Shown: piece by piece, positions 41,432 through 49,930 of the stretch
Position numbering within the stretch: position 1 is the stretch's first letter
Layout of the letters: each line of letters opens with the position of its first letter
Assembly (NCBI RefSeq): GCF_022842045.1
Contig: NZ_JALHQI010000008.1
Span: forward strand, 1 to 64,000
DNA from: Arenimonas sp.
GTDB lineage: Bacteria > Pseudomonadota > Gammaproteobacteria > Xanthomonadales > Xanthomonadaceae
Direction of reading: 5' to 3'
DNA length: 64,000 nt
Translations under genes and position numbers: made by a program
Notes under the pieces: model-generated
Database searches by the model: none
Told to the model about the DNA's origin: nothing
What the model saw: the letters and a program-made list of their open reading frames with translations, nothing else

Positions 41432-42199
41432 TCAACTCCGGGTGTGGCTTTCGGGATGCGGGTGGAACGGAATGCGCTTGAACCAGAGCCGGGTGGCCTG
41501 CCAATAGATGGCGGCCGCGACCTTCACGGTGATGAATGGATACCGCGCGAGGCATGAAGCCAGCGTGTGCGCGTCCATCGGTCGACGGTCCAGCACCAGG
41601 GTGGCGTCGAACTCGCGCGCCTCCCCGTCCAGGACGTCCATGTGCACCCGAAGGCCCTCGCCGGGCACCTGGAAGGCCCACCGGTACCGGCGCTGCATGG
41701 CCATGAACGGGGAAACGTGGAAGGCCTTGTCGAAGCCCCAGTGCAGGGCGTCACCCCGGCGCTCGGCGCGGTCCACCGGCAGCAGGTAGGCGTGGCGCTC
41801 GTTCCAGGGCGTGTTGGTGATCTCGGCCAGGATCCAGTCGAGGGTCTCGCCGTCGGCCTTGAAGCCGTAATAGAAGCTCACGGGGTTCATCACCACGCCG
41901 AAATAGCGGCCGTGCGTGAGCAGCCGGATCGGCCCGTCGGGGCGCCGGCCCAGCACGCCCTCGACCCGGTCGCGCACGGCGGTGTCCAGCGGCACCGCCG
42001 GATCGCCCAGGTAGTCGCTGCGCCGGAACTGGGCCAGGTTGCGGCGACCCACCGACCAGAACCAGCGGCCCGCGAACACCCGATCCAGTTCGGCCAGGTC
42101 GAGGTAGAGCTGGAACATCCGGTAGCGGAAATGGTGCGGGCGCGGCGCGTAGCGGCGGTGCCGGACCCAGCCTTCGTAGATGGCGGAATTCAGGGCCAC
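41432..42199 (-). CDS. DUF1365 family protein
   Basis: A 255-aa protein of the DUF1365 family, which is found next to the flavin oxidoreductase and Cfa across proteobacteria. Conserved family segments are YEGWVRHRRYAPRPHHFRYRMFQLYLDLAEL at the N-terminus and LTHGRYFGVVMNPVSFYYGF in the middle. There is no signal peptide or clear catalytic motif, and function is unknown. The start is GTG at 42199, overlapping the upstream gene by 10 nt. I know of no biochemical assignment that would let me say more. Confidence 0.82.
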   Translation of the reverse strand: MALNSAIYEGWVRHRRYAPRPHHFRYRMFQLYLDLAELDRVFAGRWFWSVGRRNLAQFRRSDYLGDPAVPLDTAVRDRVEGVLGRRPDGPIRLLTHGRYFGVVMNPVSFYYGFKADGETLDWILAEITNTPWNERHAYLLPVDRAERRGDALHWGFDKAFHVSPFMAMQRRYRWAFQVPGEGLRVHMDVLDGEAREFDATLVLDRRPMDAHTLASCLARYPFITVKVAAAIYWQATRLWFKRIPFHPHPESHTRS

Positions 42200-43434
42200 G
42201 AGGCGCCCAGTGCGCGCGCGACTTCGATGCCGCTGCGCAGGCCGTCCTCGTGGAAGCCGAAGCCCCAGTAGGCGCCGGCGTACCAGGTGCGATTGACCCC
42301 GTTGATCTCGCCCCGGCGCGACTGCGCGGCGACGCTGGCGTGGGTGTAGACCGGGTGCTGGTAGCGCATCCGCGCCAGCACCTTGGCGGGGTCGATGTCC
42401 TTGCTGCGGTTGAGCGTGACCACGAACGGGTCGCGCGAATCGATGCCCTGCAGCAGGTTCATGCAGTAGCTGACGGTGCAGGCCGCGCCCGGCTCGGCCG
42501 GCACGTAAGCGCTCCAGGCCGCCCAGGCCTTGCGGCGGGTCGGCAGCAGGCGGGCGTCGGTGTGCAGCACGGTTTCGTTGGCCTGGTAGGGGATGGCGCC
42601 CAGCACCTCGGTCTCGGCCGCGCTGGGGTCGGCCAGCAGGGCCAGGGCCTGGTCGCTGTGGCAGGCCAGCAGCACCTGGTCGAAGCGCTCGATGCCTGCA
42701 TCGGTGTGCACGTCGACGCCGTCGGCGTCACGGTCGACCCGGCGCACCGGCGTCGAGAGCCGCACCTGCACCGACCAGTCCTTCTCCAGCGCGCGGATGT
42801 AGCTCGACGAGCCGCCCGACACCACCCGCCACGGCGGCCGGCCCTGCACCTGCAGCATGTGGTGGTTGTCCATGAACCGCGCCAGGTACTTCGCCGGGAA
42901 GCCCATGATGCCCTCGGCCGGCGACGACCACAGGGCCGAGGCCATCGGCACCAGGTGGTCCTCGATGAACATCGCCGAGTACCGGTTCTCCTGCAGGTAG
43001 TCGCCCAGCGACGGCCCGTCGCCCGGCAACGCCAGCAGTGCCGGCGCCTCGCGGTAGAAGCGCAGGATGTCGCGCACCATGCCCCAGAAGCGCGGCGACA
43101 CCAGGTTGCGTCGCTGGCAGAACAGGCTGTCGAAGTCGGTGGCGTTGTATTCCAGCCCGCTGCGCGCGTCCTGCACCGAGAAGCTCATGGTGGTGGGCTG
43201 CGAGGGTACGCCGAGCTCGTCGAGCATTCGCGAGAACAGTGGGTAGTTGTCGGCGTTGAAGACGATGAAGCCGCTGTCCACCGCGAACGTGCGCTCCCCC
43301 TGCACGACCGAATGGGTATGGGTGTGACCGCCAAGCCGCGCCTCGCGCTCGAACAGCACCACCTCGTGTTCGCGCGAAAGCCGCCAGGCCGCGCCCATGC
43401 CGGCCACGCCGCTGCCGATGACTGCGATCTTCAT
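42190..43434 (-). CDS. FAD-dependent amine-oxidase-fold oxidoreductase
   Basis: A 414-aa flavoprotein. The N-terminal Rossmann motif is KIAVIGSGVAGMGAAWRL (residues 2-19), and the second dinucleotide-binding signature is LFEREARLGGHTHTH. The C-terminal segment NRTWYAGAYWGFGFHEDGLRSGIEVARAL is the FAD-binding end. It lies in a Cfa/DUF1365 operon, a context known from singlet-oxygen-responsive operons, where such flavoproteins act on fatty acyl chains. The ATG overlaps the desaturase stop (ATGA). Confidence 0.87.
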   Translation of the reverse strand: MKIAVIGSGVAGMGAAWRLSREHEVVLFEREARLGGHTHTHSVVQGERTFAVDSGFIVFNADNYPLFSRMLDELGVPSQPTTMSFSVQDARSGLEYNATDFDSLFCQRRNLVSPRFWGMVRDILRFYREAPALLALPGDGPSLGDYLQENRYSAMFIEDHLVPMASALWSSPAEGIMGFPAKYLARFMDNHHMLQVQGRPPWRVVSGGSSSYIRALEKDWSVQVRLSTPVRRVDRDADGVDVHTDAGIERFDQVLLACHSDQALALLADPSAAETEVLGAIPYQANETVLHTDARLLPTRRKAWAAWSAYVPAEPGAACTVSYCMNLLQGIDSRDPFVVTLNRSKDIDPAKVLARMRYQHPVYTHASVAAQSRRGEINGVNRTWYAGAYWGFGFHEDGLRSGIEVARALGASWP

Positions 43435-44384
43435 GCCGATTCCGGGCGCGCGGAACGCATGTTGGCCGGCACCGGCTTCAGGTCGCGCACCAGGCCGATC
43501 AGCGCCATCGTTCGCAACACCAGGTAGGTGATGTCCAACTCCCACCAGGCGAAGCCCTGGCGCGCCGAACCCGGGAAATGGTGATGGTTGTTGTGCCAGC
43601 CCTCGCCGAAGGTGAGCAGGGCCAGCAGCGCGTTGTTGCGGCTGTCGTCGCGGGTGGCGAAGCGCCGCGTACCCCAGCGGTGGGCCAGCGAATTGATGGT
43701 CACGGTGACGTGGAAAAGGACGATGGTGGACACGAAGAAGCCCCACACCAGCAGCTGCGGCCCGCTGGTGCCCAGCTGCGGCTGCGCGCCTTCGAGCCAT
43801 GCGCCCAGCGCATACAGGCCGCCGGCCAGCAGTACGGGCACCAGGATGTCGAACCGGTCGAGCAGGCGCAGCTCGGGGAAGCGCGCGAAGTCCTTGATGG
43901 CGTCGAGGTTGGTGGCGAAGCCGCGCCGGGTCAGGAACCAGCCCATGTGGCTTCGGAAGAACCCGTGCCGCGGCGAGTGGATGTCGTGCTCGGTGTCGGC
44001 GAAGCGGTGGTGGTGGCGGTGGTGCGCCGCCCACCACAGCGGGCCGCGCTGCACCGACGCGGCGCCCAGCACCGCGAACACGAACTGCACCGGCCGCGAG
44101 GTGCGGAAGGCCTTGTGCGAGAAGTAGCGATGGTAGAAGCCGGTGATGGCGAACATGCGCACCGCGTACAGCGCCGCCGCGACGCCCAGCGCGAACCAGG
44201 AGAACCCGACCCAGAACACCGCGAGGCAAGCCAGGTGCAGGGCGATGAAGGGCACCACGCGCAGCCAGTCGATGCGGTCCGGGTCCTCGCCGTCGGCCGG
44301 CGCGGCGGAGGTGTCGAACCACAGGGCGGCCGCGCGGAGGGCGCGGCGCCAGGCGGGCAGGGCGTCGGAGGAGCGGTCGGGCAT
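43431..44384 (-). CDS. Membrane fatty-acid desaturase (stearoyl-CoA Delta9 type)
   Basis: A 317-aa integral membrane di-iron desaturase, first gene of the lipid operon. Three histidine boxes are visible: HRYFSH (residues 85-90), HRHHHR (about 121-126) and HNNHHHFP (about 264-271), the pattern of Delta9 acyl desaturases. Four transmembrane helices are expected. The ATG at 44384 (MPDRSSD) is chosen because the region upstream is poorly conserved and lies in the divergent promoter gap. It supplies the cis double bond that Cfa-type enzymes use. Confidence 0.88.
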   Translation of the reverse strand: MPDRSSDALPAWRRALRAAALWFDTSAAPADGEDPDRIDWLRVVPFIALHLACLAVFWVGFSWFALGVAAALYAVRMFAITGFYHRYFSHKAFRTSRPVQFVFAVLGAASVQRGPLWWAAHHRHHHRFADTEHDIHSPRHGFFRSHMGWFLTRRGFATNLDAIKDFARFPELRLLDRFDILVPVLLAGGLYALGAWLEGAQPQLGTSGPQLLVWGFFVSTIVLFHVTVTINSLAHRWGTRRFATRDDSRNNALLALLTFGEGWHNNHHHFPGSARQGFAWWELDITYLVLRTMALIGLVRDLKPVPANMRSARPESA

Positions 44385-44478
44385 GGCGGTATGGTCGGTT
44401 TCCAGCGGTGATGGGTCGGTGAACCGGCGGGTCGCGCGGGCCGTCGCCACGCGCCAAGACTAGCCGTGTTGACTACGC

Positions 44479-45255
44479 ATGCGCCATGCTGCGCGGATGC
44501 AATCGCGCTCTTCCCAGCGTTCGTCGGCGACCGTGCGCCACGGTGTGGCGCGCGTCATCTCCAAGGCCGGGCTCTGTTCTCGGACCCAGGCCGCCGAATG
44601 GGTGCGCGCCGGCCGCGTCGCGGTGAACGGCCGGCCCGTGGCCGACCCGGAGCATCCGGTGCGCCAGGGCCTGGACCGGGTCACGGTGGATGGTGCTCCG
44701 CTCGGCGCCAGTGCCCGCGTCTACCTCGCGCTCAACAAACCGCGCGGCCTGGTCACCACCGCGCGCGACGAGCGCCAGCGCGACACCGTCTACGCCTGCC
44801 TCGCCGGCAGCGGGCTGCCCTGGCTGGCGCCGGTGGGCCGGCTCGACCAGGCCAGCGAAGGGCTGCTGCTTATGAGCAACGACCCGGCCTGGGCCGCTGC
44901 CATCACCGATCCGGAGCAGGGCCTGGACAAGACCTACCACGTGCAGGTCGACGCGATCCCCGACGCGGCGCTTCTGCAGGCGCTGGTGGCGGGGGTCGTG
45001 GACCAGGGCGAGCCGCTGGCCGCCAAGTCGGTCGTGGTGCTGCGCAGCGGCACCCGCAACGCCTGGCTGGAAATCGTCCTGGACGAAGGCCGCAACCGCC
45101 AGATCCGCCGCCTGCTGGCCGCCCACGGACTGGGCGTGCTGCGCCTGGTCCGGGTTGCGATCGGCGGCATCGCGCTGGGCGAATTGCCCAAGGGGGCTTG
45201 GCGCGAGCTCACGCCTGCGGAAGTATCGGGGCTCGCCCCTCCCGCGACCCGCTGA
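44479..45255 (+). CDS. 16S/23S rRNA pseudouridine synthase (RluB/RsuA family)
   Basis: A 258-aa pseudouridine synthase with an N-terminal S4 RNA-binding domain (RVISKAGLCSRTQAAEWVRAGRVAVNGRPV, about residues 25-54). The catalytic Asp motif is VGRLDQASEGLLLMSND, and the C-terminal DEGRNRQIRRLLAAHG is the family signature. The particular rRNA position (RluB, RluE or RsuA) cannot be settled here. A second ATG at 44497 is equally plausible because neither has a clear ribosome site. It is divergent from the desaturase. Confidence 0.87.
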   Translation: MRHAARMQSRSSQRSSATVRHGVARVISKAGLCSRTQAAEWVRAGRVAVNGRPVADPEHPVRQGLDRVTVDGAPLGASARVYLALNKPRGLVTTARDERQRDTVYACLAGSGLPWLAPVGRLDQASEGLLLMSNDPAWAAAITDPEQGLDKTYHVQVDAIPDAALLQALVAGVVDQGEPLAAKSVVVLRSGTRNAWLEIVLDEGRNRQIRRLLAAHGLGVLRLVRVAIGGIALGELPKGAWRELTPAEVSGLAPPATR

Positions 45256-45259
45256 AGCC

Positions 45260-45757
45260 ATGACCCCGCCGATCACCATCCGCCGCGCCGAACCCGACGA
45301 CTTCGCTGCCGTGCAGGCCATCTACGCGGCGCCTCGCGCCCAGGCCGGGACCCTGCAGCTGCCGTTCCCCTCGCTGGACCTGTGGCGGCAGCGCCTGCAG
45401 GCGGTCGACCCGAACGCACACATCCTGCTGGCCTGCGCCGGCGACGAGGTCGTCGGGCAGCTCGGCCTGTATGCCGGCACCCATCCGCGGCGCCGCCACG
45501 TCGGCGACCTCGGCATGGGCGTGCGCGACGACTGGCAGGGCCGCGGCGTCGGCACCGCGCTGCTGTCGGCGGCCATCGACTTGGCCGACCGCTGGCTGCA
45601 TCTGCGGCGCCTCGAGCTGCAGGTCTACGCCGACAACGCCGCCGGCATCGCCCTGTACACCCGCCACGGCTTCGTCGAAGAGGGCCGGCACCGCGACTAC
45701 GCCTTCCGCGACGGCTCGTTCGTGGATGCGCTGTCGATGGCGCGCATCCGCGGCTAG
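45260..45757 (+). CDS. GNAT-family N-acetyltransferase
   Basis: A 165-aa acetyltransferase. The acetyl-CoA motif A is visible as VRDDWQGRGVGTALLSAAIDLADRW (about residues 89-113), followed by LELQVYADNAAGIALYTRHGFVEEGRHR. It resembles YhhY/RimJ-like GNATs of unknown substrate. The start is 4 nt after the pseudouridine synthase stop, so the two are co-transcribed. Its end overlaps the convergent peptidase gene by 4 nt. Confidence 0.85.
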   Translation: MTPPITIRRAEPDDFAAVQAIYAAPRAQAGTLQLPFPSLDLWRQRLQAVDPNAHILLACAGDEVVGQLGLYAGTHPRRRHVGDLGMGVRDDWQGRGVGTALLSAAIDLADRWLHLRRLELQVYADNAAGIALYTRHGFVEEGRHRDYAFRDGSFVDALSMARIRG

Positions 45758-46473
45758 CGCGCCGGCGCGAACACCACGTGGTAGTGCTCGTCGTGCCGCA
45801 CCCACGCGGCCCGCGGGCTGAAGCGCACGCGCTGGCGCAGGCGATCGCCGCCCTCGGCCGCGAACAGCGCCGCATGCAGCGGCGGGTCGAAGATCACGAC
45901 CTCGATGCGCAGGCCATGCCCCCGCGCCGCCTCATCGAGCGCCAGCAGGTGCGCGGCGATCGCGTCGAAGTCGATGCGCAGCCCACCCAGTCGTCCGTCG
46001 GTGTCGAACTCCAGGCCATAGCCCCACTGGTTCCAGGAGTAGGCGGGCAGCCAGCGCGACCGGCCGTCGGCGCCGGTCACCGGCACATGGAAGTCGACCG
46101 CCATGCCATTGCGATGGGTGCGATGGGGCCGGAACCGACCGCCCGAGGGCCAGCCCGTCTCGGCATACACGTAGCGCGTGTCGGGGCGCGACGATGCGAG
46201 CGCAGCGTAGGCGTCCACCACCGAATCGCGGACGGCGTGGTGCATCGCATTGCGCCCGATCAAGGTGCCCAGCGAGGAATAGGCGCGGAAATTGTCGCCC
46301 CGGCTGGGCAGCCGCTTGCCGTTCTCGAGCCGCCCGTTGCCGGGCGTGCCGTGGCTGCGGCTGGGCGCGTCGTCCTCGAACGCGATCGCGACGTCGTTCC
46401 CCCAGCGCAGCAGCGCCAGCCACGCCAGCAGCAGCCCGCCGAACACCAGCAGGCGCTTGCGCGCGCGGCTCAC
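45754..46473 (-). CDS. M15/M74-like peptidase, membrane-anchored
   Basis: A 239-aa protein with an N-terminal hydrophobic segment ([15 protein letters not shown]), so it is probably anchored or secreted. The zinc-binding pattern is as in MepA-type murein endopeptidases: [16 protein letters not shown] (HxxxxxxD) at about residue 118 and HDEHYHVVF (HxH) near the C-terminus. It probably cleaves peptidoglycan cross-links. The start is GTG at 46473, overlapping the kbl stop (GTGA), so it is translated with kbl, which is metabolically unexpected. Confidence 0.78.
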   Translation of the reverse strand: MSRARKRLLVFGGLLLAWLALLRWGNDVAIAFEDDAPSRSHGTPGNGRLENGKRLPSRGDNFRAYSSLGTLIGRNAMHHAVRDSVVDAYAALASSRPDTRYVYAETGWPSGGRFRPHRTHRNGMAVDFHVPVTGADGRSRWLPAYSWNQWGYGLEFDTDGRLGGLRIDFDAIAAHLLALDEAARGHGLRIEVVIFDPPLHAALFAAEGGDRLRQRVRFSPRAAWVRHDEHYHVVFAPAR

Positions 46474-47669
46474 CCGCCGATGACGCCCAGCTCGCGGCCC
46501 ACCTTCGTGAAGGCAGCGATCGCGCGGTCAAGGTGCTCGCGGGTGTGGGCGGCGCTCATCTGGGTGCGGATGCGGGCCTGGCCCTTGGGGACGACCGGGA
46601 AGAAGAAGCCGATCGCGTAGATGCCTTCTTCGAGCAGGCGCTGGGCGAACTTCTGCGCCAGCGGCGCGTCGTACAGCATCACCGGCACGATCGGGTGGAC
46701 GCCGGGCTTGAGGTCGAAGCCCGCGGCCGCCATGCGCTCGCGGAAGTAGGCGGTGTTCGCCTGCAGCTTCGCGCGCAGGTCGCCGGCGGCGGCCAGCATG
46801 TCGAAGACCTTGCTGCCCGCGGCCACCACGTGCGGCGGCAGCGAGTTCGAGAACAGGTACGGACGCGAGCGCTGGCGCAGCAGCTCGATCACCTCGCGCC
46901 GGCCGGTGGTGAAGCCGCCGAGCGCGCCGCCGAGCGCCTTGCCCAGGGTGCCGGTGATGATGTCGATGCCGTCCAGCACGCCCTTGACCTCGGCGCTGCC
47001 GCGGCCGGTGTCGCCCAGGAAGCCGGTGGCGTGGCATTCGTCGATGTGCACCAGCGCGTCGTACTTGCGGGCCAGCGCCACCACCTGGTCCAGCGGCGCG
47101 ATGAAGCCGTCCATCGAGAACACGCCGTCGGTGGTGATCATGATCGTCCGCGCGCCGTCGGCCCGCGCCTGCTGCAGCTGCTTCTCGAGGTCGGCCATGT
47201 CCGAGTTGGCGTAGCGGTAGCGCTTGGCCTTGCACAGGCGCACGCCGTCGATGATCGAAGCGTGGTTGAGGGCGTCGGAGATGATCGCGTCCTCTTCGCC
47301 CAGCAGCGGCTCGAACAGGCCGCCGTTGGCATCGAAGCAGGCGGCATAGAGGATGGTGTCCTGCTTGCCGAAGAACGCGGCGATCTTCGCCTCCAGTTCC
47401 TTGTGCAGGTCCTGGGTGCCGCAGATGAAGCGCACCGAGGCCATGCCGAAGCCGTGGGTGTCGAGCGCGTCCTTGGCGGCCGCGATCACCTCGGGGCTGT
47501 CGGCCAGGCCAAGGTAGTTGTTGGCGCAGAAGTTCAGCACGGTGCGGCCGTCGTCCAGGGTGATCTCGGCCGACTGCGGCCCGGTGATGATGCGTTCGGC
47601 CTTGAACAGCCCCTGGTCACGGATGGCGTCGAGTTCGGCGGCGTAGCGGGCGAGGGCGGCGTCGGACAT
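46470..47669 (-). CDS. kbl: Glycine C-acetyltransferase (2-amino-3-ketobutyrate CoA ligase)
   Basis: Kbl (399 aa) is a PLP enzyme that cleaves 2-amino-3-ketobutyrate with CoA to glycine and acetyl-CoA, the step after threonine dehydrogenase. The PLP-Lys is in [14 protein letters not shown] (about residues 240-253), and the family segment [14 protein letters not shown] is near residue 45. The start at 47669 ([10 protein letters not shown]) is preferred to an upstream ATG at 47705. Its partner tdh lies about 1.1 kb away on the same strand, with a plus-strand porin gene between them. Confidence 0.95.
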   Translation of the reverse strand: MSDAALARYAAELDAIRDQGLFKAERIITGPQSAEITLDDGRTVLNFCANNYLGLADSPEVIAAAKDALDTHGFGMASVRFICGTQDLHKELEAKIAAFFGKQDTILYAACFDANGGLFEPLLGEEDAIISDALNHASIIDGVRLCKAKRYRYANSDMADLEKQLQQARADGARTIMITTDGVFSMDGFIAPLDQVVALARKYDALVHIDECHATGFLGDTGRGSAEVKGVLDGIDIITGTLGKALGGALGGFTTGRREVIELLRQRSRPYLFSNSLPPHVVAAGSKVFDMLAAAGDLRAKLQANTAYFRERMAAAGFDLKPGVHPIVPVMLYDAPLAQKFAQRLLEEGIYAIGFFFPVVPKGQARIRTQMSAAHTREHLDRAIAAFTKVGRELGVIGG

Positions 47670-47984
47670 GGGGAAGGGGGCTCGTCGGGCGGGTAAGGAC
47701 GCCATTATCCGGATTCAGCGCGTCCCCGGTCAGGCCCGGCCGCGGCAAGGCCCCGGAGCGGGGTCGGGTTCCGAACCCGACCCCGCTCCGGGGCGGCCAC
47801 GCGGGGCGTCGACCGGGCCGCGGCCCGGCGCTATGCTGCATTGCGGCATGCCTGTCCCGCCGGGCTGGGAGACACTGCGGCCATTATTTTCAACACCCCG
47901 GCCGGGAATCCGAAACGGACGGATATAGCAACAAAGAAGACCACAACCGCTGCACTTCGCCCCAAGAAAACAGAGGACTTCCCG
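47670..47984. other. Gap between kbl and TorF-type porin
   Basis: These 315 bases are the divergent regulatory region of kbl (minus) and the porin (plus). They contain the large inverted repeat at 47751-47793. The part nearest the porin is A-rich and carries an AGAGGA ribosome site. I could not place either promoter with confidence. Confidence 0.6.
47751..47793. repeat. Perfect 20-bp inverted repeat upstream of kbl
   Basis: The arms 47751-47770 and 47774-47793 are exact complements around a 3-nt centre (CCG), with no T-run. The core GAGCGGGGTCGGGTT matches the prpC terminator arm (GAGCGGGGTCAGGTT) at all but one position, so the two probably share an origin. Confidence 0.7.
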
Positions 47985-48725
47985 ATGAACCACAAGAAGC
48001 TTTCGCTTGCGCTCGCCGCCGCGCTGATCGCGCTGCCGATGCTGGCCTCCGCCCAGGACGAGATGGGCGAGGACGCGGCACCCGCCGAGGACGAATCGTC
48101 CATCTACAGCTGGAACGCCGCCCTCACCAGCGACTACGTCTTCCGCGGCGTGTCGCAGACCGACGAGGAGCCGGCCCTGCAGCTCGGCGCCGACCTGAAC
48201 TTCGACTCCGGCTTCTACGTCGGCGTCTGGGGTTCGAACGTCGACTTCGGCACTGGCGGCCCCGACCTCGAGATCGACACCTACGTCGGCTGGAGCACCG
48301 ATTTCAGCGACAGCTGGAACTTCGACGTCCAGCTCGTCCGCTACAACTACATCGGCGAAGACAACGACTTCGGCAACAGCGACTACAACGAGCTGATCAC
48401 CAGCCTGAGCTGGGACGAGACGCTCACGTTCTCGTACGGCTACACCAACGACGTCTACGCGCTCGGCGCCAAGGGCCACTACTTCGGCGCCGCCGGCAGC
48501 TGGGACATGGGCAACGGCGTGGGCTTCGACGTCAGCCTGGGCAAGAGCATGTTCGGCAGCTCGACCGGCCTCGAGGACTACATGGACTGGTCGGTCGGCT
48601 TCAACCGCGACTTCGGCCCGGTGAACGCCGCCATCGGCTACTACGACACCGACAGCGAGGGCGACTTCAACTTCGGCGGCGCCGCCGAGGAGCGCTTCGT
48701 GCTGACGTTCTCGATCGGCGGCTGA
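47985..48725 (+). CDS. TorF-family putative porin
   Basis: A 246-aa protein with a signal peptide (MNHKKLSLALAAALIALPMLASA), an acidic linker and an outer-membrane barrel. The family pattern is WNAALTSDYVFRGVSQTDEEPALQLGADLNF near the mature N-terminus, together with the C-terminal barrel signal ERFVLTFSIGG. It matches the Gcw_chp/TorF family, common in xanthomonads and related to small-molecule uptake. ATG 47985 has AGAGGA 8 nt upstream. It ends before a bidirectional terminator. Confidence 0.88.
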   Translation: MNHKKLSLALAAALIALPMLASAQDEMGEDAAPAEDESSIYSWNAALTSDYVFRGVSQTDEEPALQLGADLNFDSGFYVGVWGSNVDFGTGGPDLEIDTYVGWSTDFSDSWNFDVQLVRYNYIGEDNDFGNSDYNELITSLSWDETLTFSYGYTNDVYALGAKGHYFGAAGSWDMGNGVGFDVSLGKSMFGSSTGLEDYMDWSVGFNRDFGPVNAAIGYYDTDSEGDFNFGGAAEERFVLTFSIGG

Positions 48726-48746
48726 TCGCATCGCCAGTGCAAAAGG

Positions 48747-48775
48747 AAACGGGGCGCCGCGAGGCGCCCCGTTTT
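48747..48775. terminator. Bidirectional terminator, TorF gene and tdh
   Basis: AAACGGGGCGCC (48747-48758) pairs with GGCGCCCCGTTT (48763-48774), loop GCGA. TTTT follows on the plus strand, and on the minus strand GTTTCCTTTT follows, so it can end both convergent genes. Confidence 0.85.
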
Positions 48776-48800
48776 CATTGCGGCCCCGGAAACCGGCGGC

Positions 48801-49838
48801 TCAGCCCCAGCTGCAGACCACCTTGCCGCACTGCCCGGACTCCATCAGTTCGAAGCCGCGCTGGAAGTCGTCGATGTGCACCTGGTGGGTCAGCACCTTC
48901 TGCAGCGGGAAGCCCGACTGCACCAGCTGGGTCATCTTGTACCAGGTCTCGTACATCTTGCGGCCGTAGATGCCGTGCAGCACCAGGCCCTTGAAGATCA
49001 CCTTGTCCCAGTTGATGCCGGCGCCGTTGGGCAGGATGCCGAGCAGGGCGACCTTGCCGCCGTTGTACATGCAGTCGAGCATGTCGTTGAAGGCGTGCGG
49101 GTTGCCGCTCATCTCCAGCGCCACGTCGAAGCCCTCCATGTGCAGGTCCTTCATCACGTCCTTGAGCGACTGCTTGGAGACGTTCACCACGCGGGTCGCA
49201 CCCATGTCGGCGGCCAGCTTGAGGCGGTAGTCATTGACGTCGGTGACCACCACGTTGCGCGCGCCGATGTGCTTGCAGATGCCCGCGGCGATGATGCCGA
49301 TCGGGCCGGCGCCGGTGATCAGCACGTCCTCGCCGACCACGTCGAACTCCAGCGCGCAGTGCGCGGCGTTGCCGTAGGGATCGAAGAACGCGGCCAGTTC
49401 GGACGGGATGCTGTCCGGGATCGGCCACAGGTTCGAGGCCGGCATCACGATGTACTCGGCGAAGGCGCCGTCGCGGTTCACGCCAATGCCCACGGTGTTG
49501 GGGCACAGGTGCTGGCGGCCGGCGCGGCAGTTGCGGCAGTGTCCGCAGACGATGTGGCCTTCGGCCGAGACGCGGTCGCCTTCCTTGTAGCCGGTGACGC
49601 CCGGGCCCATGCCCACGACGCGGCCGACGAACTCGTGGCCGATCACCAGGCCCGGCTTGATCGTGCGCTGGCTCCACTCGTCCCACTTGTAGATGTGCAG
49701 GTCGGTGCCGCAGATCGCGGTCTTCTCGAGCTTGACGAGCACCTCGTTCGGGCCCGGCGTGGGCACCGGCACCTGTTCCATCCAGATGCCCTTCTCGGCG
49801 TGGCGCTTCACCAGCGCCTTCATCATCGGCTGTGCCAT
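48801..49838 (-). CDS. tdh: L-threonine 3-dehydrogenase
   Basis: Tdh (345 aa) oxidises threonine to 2-amino-3-ketobutyrate with NAD; Kbl then makes glycine. It is a zinc medium-chain dehydrogenase: [19 protein letters not shown] holds the catalytic Cys and Thr, GHEFVGRVV has the zinc His-Glu, and four structural-zinc Cys are in [18 protein letters not shown] binding is shown by [12 protein letters not shown]. The start at 49838 is the first ATG; the ATGs at codons 5 and 6 (MMKALVKR) are alternatives and one equals the E. coli start. Confidence 0.95.
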   Translation of the reverse strand: MAQPMMKALVKRHAEKGIWMEQVPVPTPGPNEVLVKLEKTAICGTDLHIYKWDEWSQRTIKPGLVIGHEFVGRVVGMGPGVTGYKEGDRVSAEGHIVCGHCRNCRAGRQHLCPNTVGIGVNRDGAFAEYIVMPASNLWPIPDSIPSELAAFFDPYGNAAHCALEFDVVGEDVLITGAGPIGIIAAGICKHIGARNVVVTDVNDYRLKLAADMGATRVVNVSKQSLKDVMKDLHMEGFDVALEMSGNPHAFNDMLDCMYNGGKVALLGILPNGAGINWDKVIFKGLVLHGIYGRKMYETWYKMTQLVQSGFPLQKVLTHQVHIDDFQRGFELMESGQCGKVVCSWG

Positions 49839-49930
49839 TCTTCTGCGTCCGCGTGGGCCCGTCCGGGCCGGTTGGGCGGCGATTATACCCGCCGGGCGTG
49901 AACCGCCCGGAAAGGCCGCCCGGGGGGCGC

